In this document: positions 8,523-11,838 of the stretch, in pieces | Layout: every line of letters begins with the position of its first letter | Position numbering within the stretch: position 1 is the stretch's first letter | Source of the DNA: Candidatus Pelagibacter sp. | Lineage (GTDB): Bacteria > Pseudomonadota > Alphaproteobacteria > Pelagibacterales > Pelagibacteraceae | Assembly: GCA_028222435.1 (NCBI GenBank) | Contig: JAOIST010000013.1 | Coordinates: forward strand, 1-11,838 | Length of the DNA stretch: 11,838 bases | Direction: 5' to 3' | Position numbers and translations under genes: made by a program | The notes under the pieces: model-generated | What the model was told of the DNA's origin: nothing | Seen by the model: the letters and a program-made list of their open reading frames with translations, nothing else | The model's database searches: none

Positions 8523-9007
8523 TGACATTTGTTAGAATTTTTAAAACTATTTTTTTAGTAGAATTTATAATTGGTTTAACAATGGCTGTTAAAGAAATGT
8601 TTAAAAAATCAAAAACAATAAACTACCCTTTTGAAAAGGGCCATATTAGTCCCCGTATGAGAGGTGAGCATGCTTTAAGAAGATATTCTAATGGCGAAGA
8701 AAGATGTATTGCATGTAAACTTTGCGAAGCGGTTTGTCCAGCTCAAGCAATAACTATTGAGTCATCAGAAAGAGCTGATGGAAGTAGAAAAACAACTAGA
8801 TATGATATTGACATGCTAAAATGTATTTATTGTGGACTCTGTCAAGAGTCTTGTCCAGTTGATGCGATTGTTCAAGGGCCGAATTTTGAGTTTGCAACAG
8901 AAACAAGAGAAGAACTTTATTATAATAAAGAAAAACTATTAGATAATGGAGATAGATGGGAGTCTGTTTTAGCAAAAAATATAAAATTAGATAAACCTTA
9001 TAGATAA
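8522..9007 (+). CDS. nuoI: NADH-quinone oxidoreductase subunit I (NuoI, TYKY-type, 8Fe-8S)
   Basis: NuoI is the ferredoxin-like subunit with two [4Fe-4S] clusters, N6a and N6b, that bridge NuoG to cluster N2 in NuoB. Two complete motifs are visible: C62-x2-C65-x2-C68-x3-C72P ([13 protein letters not shown]) and C101-x2-C104-x2-C107-x3-C111P ([13 protein letters not shown]). The first 35 residues are hydrophobic and basic and correspond to the amphipathic segment that anchors the subunit on the membrane arm. Next comes [21 protein letters not shown], the usual lead-in. At 161 residues it is full length. AGGA at 8510-8513 is eight bases before the ATG. nuoJ begins directly after its stop. Confidence 0.98.
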   Translation: MTFVRIFKTIFLVEFIIGLTMAVKEMFKKSKTINYPFEKGHISPRMRGEHALRRYSNGEERCIACKLCEAVCPAQAITIESSERADGSRKTTRYDIDMLKCIYCGLCQESCPVDAIVQGPNFEFATETREELYYNKEKLLDNGDRWESVLAKNIKLDKPYR

Positions 9008-9634
9008 ATGTTAGCTCACTCCATTTTTTTTTATTTTTTTTCAGTAATAGCAATCTTCTCTTCCTTAATGGTTATTACATCAAGAAACACTGTTAATTCA
9101 GTTTTCTTTTTGATTTTAGATTTTATATCAGTCGGGTGTCTTTTTATAATGGTTGGTGCTGAATTTTTAGGTATGATAATCTTAATTGTTTATGTAGGAG
9201 CTGTAGCAGTATTATTTTTATTTGTTGTAATGATGCTAAATGTAGCTGAACAGAAACAATCTTGGTTTATTGGAAAGAAATCAACTCACATTCCTATTGG
9301 ATTAATTGTCAGTGTTTTAATTCTTTTAGAATTATTGGTTGTGGTTGGCGGATGGAAATATAAGGACGACCTCATGTCTAGTAGTACGTTGAATTTATCA
9401 GACATATCTAATACCCATCAGTTAGGTTTAGTAATGTACACTGATTACATTCTTTTTTTTCAATTGGCTGGGATAATACTTTTACTATCCATGATTGGAG
9501 CAATTTTGCTAACCTTTAGAAAAAGGGAAGGCGTAAAAAAACAGAGTTACTTTAATCAAATATCTAGAGATTCTTCTTCGTCGATTGAACTCAAAGAGGT
9601 AGATTCTAATAAAGGAGTAAAAATTGATGATTGA
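9008..9634 (+). CDS. nuoJ: NADH-quinone oxidoreductase subunit J (NuoJ, ND6-type)
   Basis: NuoJ (mitochondrial ND6) is a five-helix membrane subunit between NuoA/NuoH and the antiporter-like subunits. The N-terminal half has the family pattern of three close helices: [17 protein letters not shown] (7-23), then [13 protein letters not shown] (27-39), and [20 protein letters not shown] (54-73), the helix whose pi-bulge rearranges during the ND6 conformational switch. Further helices lie at about 95-115 and 145-168. The tail after about 170 is polar and charged. The 208 residues are normal for alphaproteobacteria. The ATG at 9008 follows the nuoI TAA with no gap and has no Shine-Dalgarno, implying coupled translation. 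Its TGA stop overlaps the nuoK start region. Confidence 0.95.
   Translation: MLAHSIFFYFFSVIAIFSSLMVITSRNTVNSVFFLILDFISVGCLFIMVGAEFLGMIILIVYVGAVAVLFLFVVMMLNVAEQKQSWFIGKKSTHIPIGLIVSVLILLELLVVVGGWKYKDDLMSSSTLNLSDISNTHQLGLVMYTDYILFFQLAGIILLLSMIGAILLTFRKREGVKKQSYFNQISRDSSSSIELKEVDSNKGVKIDD
9614..9617 (+). promoter_or_regulatory. Ribosome binding site for nuoK
   Basis: GGAG lies nine bases before the ATG at 9627 and six bases before an in-frame TTG at 9624. Spacing allows either, but ATG is the stronger codon and gives the family-typical N-terminus, so 9627 is preferred. Confidence 0.5.
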
Positions 9635-9938
9635 AATAGGACTTGGTCATTATTTATCTTTAGGTGCTATTATATTTTTTTTAGGTGTTATAGGCATTTT
9701 CTTAAATAGAAAAAATGTAATTGTTATTTTAATGTCGATAGAATTAATTTTGCTAGCAGTAAATATTAATTTAATTTCATTTTCAATTTTTTCAGGAGAC
9801 ATAGTTGGACAAATTTTTACAATGCTGATTTTGACTGTTGCCGCAGCCGAAGCAGCTATTGGTTTAGCCATTATTGTCATTTACTACAGAAACAAAGGAT
9901 CAATAAGAGTTGAAGATATACATGGAATGAAAGGTTAA
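9627..9938 (+). CDS. nuoK: NADH-quinone oxidoreductase subunit K (NuoK, ND4L-type)
   Basis: NuoK (mitochondrial ND4L) is a three-helix membrane subunit that supplies buried glutamates to the proton path between NuoJ and the antiporter-like subunits. With the start at 9627 it has 103 residues, standard length. The N-terminus [13 protein letters not shown] is typical. E39 in [15 protein letters not shown] (35-49) and E75 in [13 protein letters not shown] (70-82) match the essential Glu36 and Glu72 of the E. coli protein with the same spacing. GIFLNRKN (23-30) is the conserved loop between helices 1 and 2. The TTG at 9624 would add one residue. It overlaps nuoJ by eight bases, and nuoL starts immediately after its stop. 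Confidence 0.97.
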   Translation: MIEIGLGHYLSLGAIIFFLGVIGIFLNRKNVIVILMSIELILLAVNINLISFSIFSGDIVGQIFTMLILTVAAAEAAIGLAIIVIYYRNKGSIRVEDIHGMKG

Positions 9939-11348
9939 ATGGAATACGCAATAATTTTTCTTCCTCTAGTTGGCTCAATTATAGGTTATTTAGGAAGATC
10001 ATTAATTAAATATTTTTCTGAAGTAGTTACTAGCTTGTTCGTATGCTTGTCGGCCATTTTTTCTATAATTTTATTTTGGAACGGTATTCAAAATAACTCA
10101 TATGGAAACTATAAAATTTTTGAATGGGTTAGCTCAGGAAGTTTTATTGCAAATTGGTCAATCAACATAGATCCTCTAAGTTCAGTGATGCTAGTTGTAG
10201 TAACTTTTGTTTCTGCATTAGTACACATTTATTCAATCGGTTATATGAGTCACGACCCTCATAAATCAAGATTTATGTCTTATTTATCTTTGTTTACCTT
10301 TTCTATGTTAGCTCTCGTTGTTTCAGATAATTTTTTACAATTGTTTTTTGGCTGGGAAGGAGTTGGACTTTGTTCTTACCTATTAATTGGATTTTGGTAT
10401 AAAAAAGAAAGCGCCAACAATGCAGCAATCAAAGCATTCATTGTAAATAGAGTAGGAGACTTTGGTTTAGCAATAGGAATTTTCATAATATTTTTTTATT
10501 TTGGCACAATAAACTTTCAAGAAGTTTTTAATTTAGCTCCTCAATTTTTAGAAAAAAAATTAGTATTTTTTGGATTAGAATCATCTTTAATTACATTAAT
10601 TTGTGTATTTTTATTTATTGGCGCGATGGGAAAATCAGCTCAATTTTTATTACATACCTGGTTGCCGGATGCAATGGAAGGTCCTACACCTGTTTCAGCT
10701 TTAATTCATGCGGCAACAATGGTCACAGCAGGGGTTTTTCTAGTTGTAAGATGTTCCCCGTTGTTTGAATACTCTCAAACCGCTTTAAACTTAGTAACTA
10801 TTGTTGGAATGATCACTGCAATCTTCGCCGCATCAGTTGCTTTAGTTCAAAATGATATAAAAAAAATTGTGGCCTATTCAACTTGCAGTCAATTAGGATA
10901 CATGTTTTTTGCCGCTGGAGTAGGTGCGTACCATGTAGCAATGTTTCATCTTTTTACCCACGCTTTTTTTAAAGCTCTATTATTTTTAGGATCAGGTTCA
11001 GTAATACATGCTTTTAAAGACGAACAAGACATTCGAAACATGGGAGGGATTAGAAAAAAACTTCCTTATACATATATTTTTATGTTGATAGGAACTTTAG
11101 CCCTAACTGGATTTCCATTTTTATCTGGTTTTTATTCAAAAGATGCAATTATTGAGTTTGCTTATTTAAGAAATTCATCTCTTGGAAATTACGCAGCTAC
11201 AATTGGAATTTTAACTGCATTTTTAACATCAATATATTCATGGAGACTATTTTTTAAAACTTTTCATGGATCTTATAATAACAAAAAGACACCAATTAAC
11301 CAAACTCATGAGTCTCCTGTTATTATGTTGGCTCCATTATTTTTTTAA
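9939..11348 (+). CDS. nuoL: NADH-quinone oxidoreductase subunit L (NuoL, ND5-type), frame broken near the 3' end
   Basis: NuoL is the distal antiporter-like proton pump of complex I (mitochondrial ND5). The frame encodes 469 residues covering the N-terminal region and the core antiporter helices. Proton-channel residues are present: E140 in FFGWEGVGLCSYLLIGFW, K231 in GAMGKSAQFLLHTWLPDAMEG, H256 in LIHAATMVTAG, and H341 and K345 in FTHAFFKALLFLGSG. PLSSVMLVVVTFVSALVHIYS (79-99) is another family block. The frame ends at TAA 11346-11348 after MLAPLFF, inside a run of seven Ts (11340-11346). Family members run to well over 600 residues, and the missing part follows in the -1 frame, so this is one gene broken by a single-base deletion or a slippage site, not a short NuoL. 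AAGG at 9931-9934 is the likely ribosome binding site. Confidence 0.9.
   Translation: MEYAIIFLPLVGSIIGYLGRSLIKYFSEVVTSLFVCLSAIFSIILFWNGIQNNSYGNYKIFEWVSSGSFIANWSINIDPLSSVMLVVVTFVSALVHIYSIGYMSHDPHKSRFMSYLSLFTFSMLALVVSDNFLQLFFGWEGVGLCSYLLIGFWYKKESANNAAIKAFIVNRVGDFGLAIGIFIIFFYFGTINFQEVFNLAPQFLEKKLVFFGLESSLITLICVFLFIGAMGKSAQFLLHTWLPDAMEGPTPVSALIHAATMVTAGVFLVVRCSPLFEYSQTALNLVTIVGMITAIFAASVALVQNDIKKIVAYSTCSQLGYMFFAAGVGAYHVAMFHLFTHAFFKALLFLGSGSVIHAFKDEQDIRNMGGIRKKLPYTYIFMLIGTLALTGFPFLSGFYSKDAIIEFAYLRNSSLGNYAATIGILTAFLTSIYSWRLFFKTFHGSYNNKKTPINQTHESPVIMLAPLFF
11340..11346 (+). other. T7 homopolymer at the nuoL frame break
   Basis: Seven Ts precede AAGT. One more T would give TTA TTT TTT TTA AGT and restore the full NuoL frame. 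The same Phe-Phe-Leu word in nuoA (1170-1178) is written with eight Ts followed by A and stays in frame, which is the expected form. The run could be a base-call error, a real indel, or a point where RNA polymerase slips. Confidence 0.85.
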
Positions 11349-11838
11349 GTATCGGAGCAATTTTTGCAGGTTATTTTTTTAAAGAAACATTTATCGGCCA
11401 TCATAGTAATGATTTTTGGAATGGATCAATATTTTTCTTAAATGAAATAAAACATAGTTCAATTCCTTTATGGTTTTTATTGTTAACACCAATTTTAGTA
11501 GTGTTATCTATTCCAATTTCGTATTATTATTTTATTTCTAATACAAATATTTTAGAAGAATTTAAAAAAACGAACTCCCCACTTTATAACTTTCTATTAA
11601 ATAAATGGTTTATCGATGAGTTATATGACGTGCTTTTTGTAAATCCTTCAAAAAAAATTGGATCATTTTTTTGGAAACAAGGAGATCAAGGATTTATTGA
11701 TAGATTTGGTCCAGATGGAATATCAAAATTAATAAAAAAACTTTCTAATAAAGCAGGACTATTTCAAACTGGATTTATATACGATTACGCGTTTGCAATG
11801 TTAATTGGATTAACGATATTACTTACTTATTTAATTTT
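11348..11838 (+). pseudogene. nuoL: C-terminal part of nuoL in the -1 frame, cut by the window edge
   Basis: Reading from AGT at 11348 gives about 163 codons without a stop up to the window end. The peptide begins SIGAIFAGYFFKETFIGHH, the direct continuation expected after HESPVIMLAPLFFL in NuoL proteins. It then contains NKWFIDELYDVLFVNP, DRFGPDGISKL and FIYDYAFAMLIGLTILLTY, matching the long lateral-helix region and final anchoring helix of NuoL, so only a few residues can be missing on the right. It has no start codon or ribosome binding site of its own near its beginning, so it would be made only if the frame is restored. The lateral helix (helix HL) holds the membrane arm together, so its loss should impair complex I. 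It is labelled as a broken gene part; an intact gene with a base-call error is equally or more likely. Confidence 0.85.

Noticed and set aside
9624..9626. TTG as the nuoK start
   Set aside because: It has workable spacing to GGAG, but the ATG directly after it is a stronger codon and gives the usual NuoK N-terminus.
1..11838. Search for mobile elements, CRISPR repeats, phage or defence genes
   Set aside because: No transposase, integrase, spaced direct repeats or foreign-looking genes were seen. Gene content, order and composition are uniform from the tRNA genes to the right edge.

Overview
This window is a very AT-rich, tightly packed piece of a bacterial chromosome. It carries most of an operon for respiratory complex I (proton-pumping NADH:quinone oxidoreductase, nuo). 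Four things point to an alphaproteobacterium with a small streamlined genome, most like the SAR11/Pelagibacterales group: separate rather than fused nuoC and nuoD genes, a NuoG without the extra N7 iron-sulfur site, overlapping or abutting genes throughout, and stops that are nearly all TAA. The group assignment is inference from style and family knowledge, not from a database match.

Layout: the minus strand at 1-458 holds the 5' part of a gene for a small zinc-ribbon protein with one membrane segment, cut by the window edge. A short divergent intergenic region (459-556) has a good extended -10 for that gene and a weaker promoter candidate facing right. Two tRNA genes follow on the plus strand, tRNA-Val(UAC) at 557-632 and tRNA-Asp(GUC) at 650-726, both with encoded CCA. 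A 143-base leader without a recognisable gene or terminator leads into nuoA.

From 870 to the end the plus strand encodes nuoA-B-C-D-E-F-G-H-I-J-K-L in the standard order, with every junction overlapping, abutting or only a few bases wide. NuoE, NuoF and NuoG form the NADH-oxidising module (FMN plus Fe-S clusters N1a, N3, N1b, N4, N5). NuoB, NuoC, NuoD and NuoI connect it to the quinone site (N6a, N6b, N2). NuoA, NuoH, NuoJ, NuoK and NuoL belong to the membrane proton-pumping arm. nuoM and nuoN would be expected just past the right edge. All cluster ligands and the main proton-channel residues that I checked are present.

The one real anomaly is in nuoL. The reading frame stops at 11348 inside a run of seven Ts, and the rest of the NuoL protein continues without interruption in the -1 frame to the window edge. 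A single missing T (sequencing error, strain mutation, or a site of slippage) explains it. I found no sign of a new system, mobile element, CRISPR array or phage gene; this is a housekeeping region.
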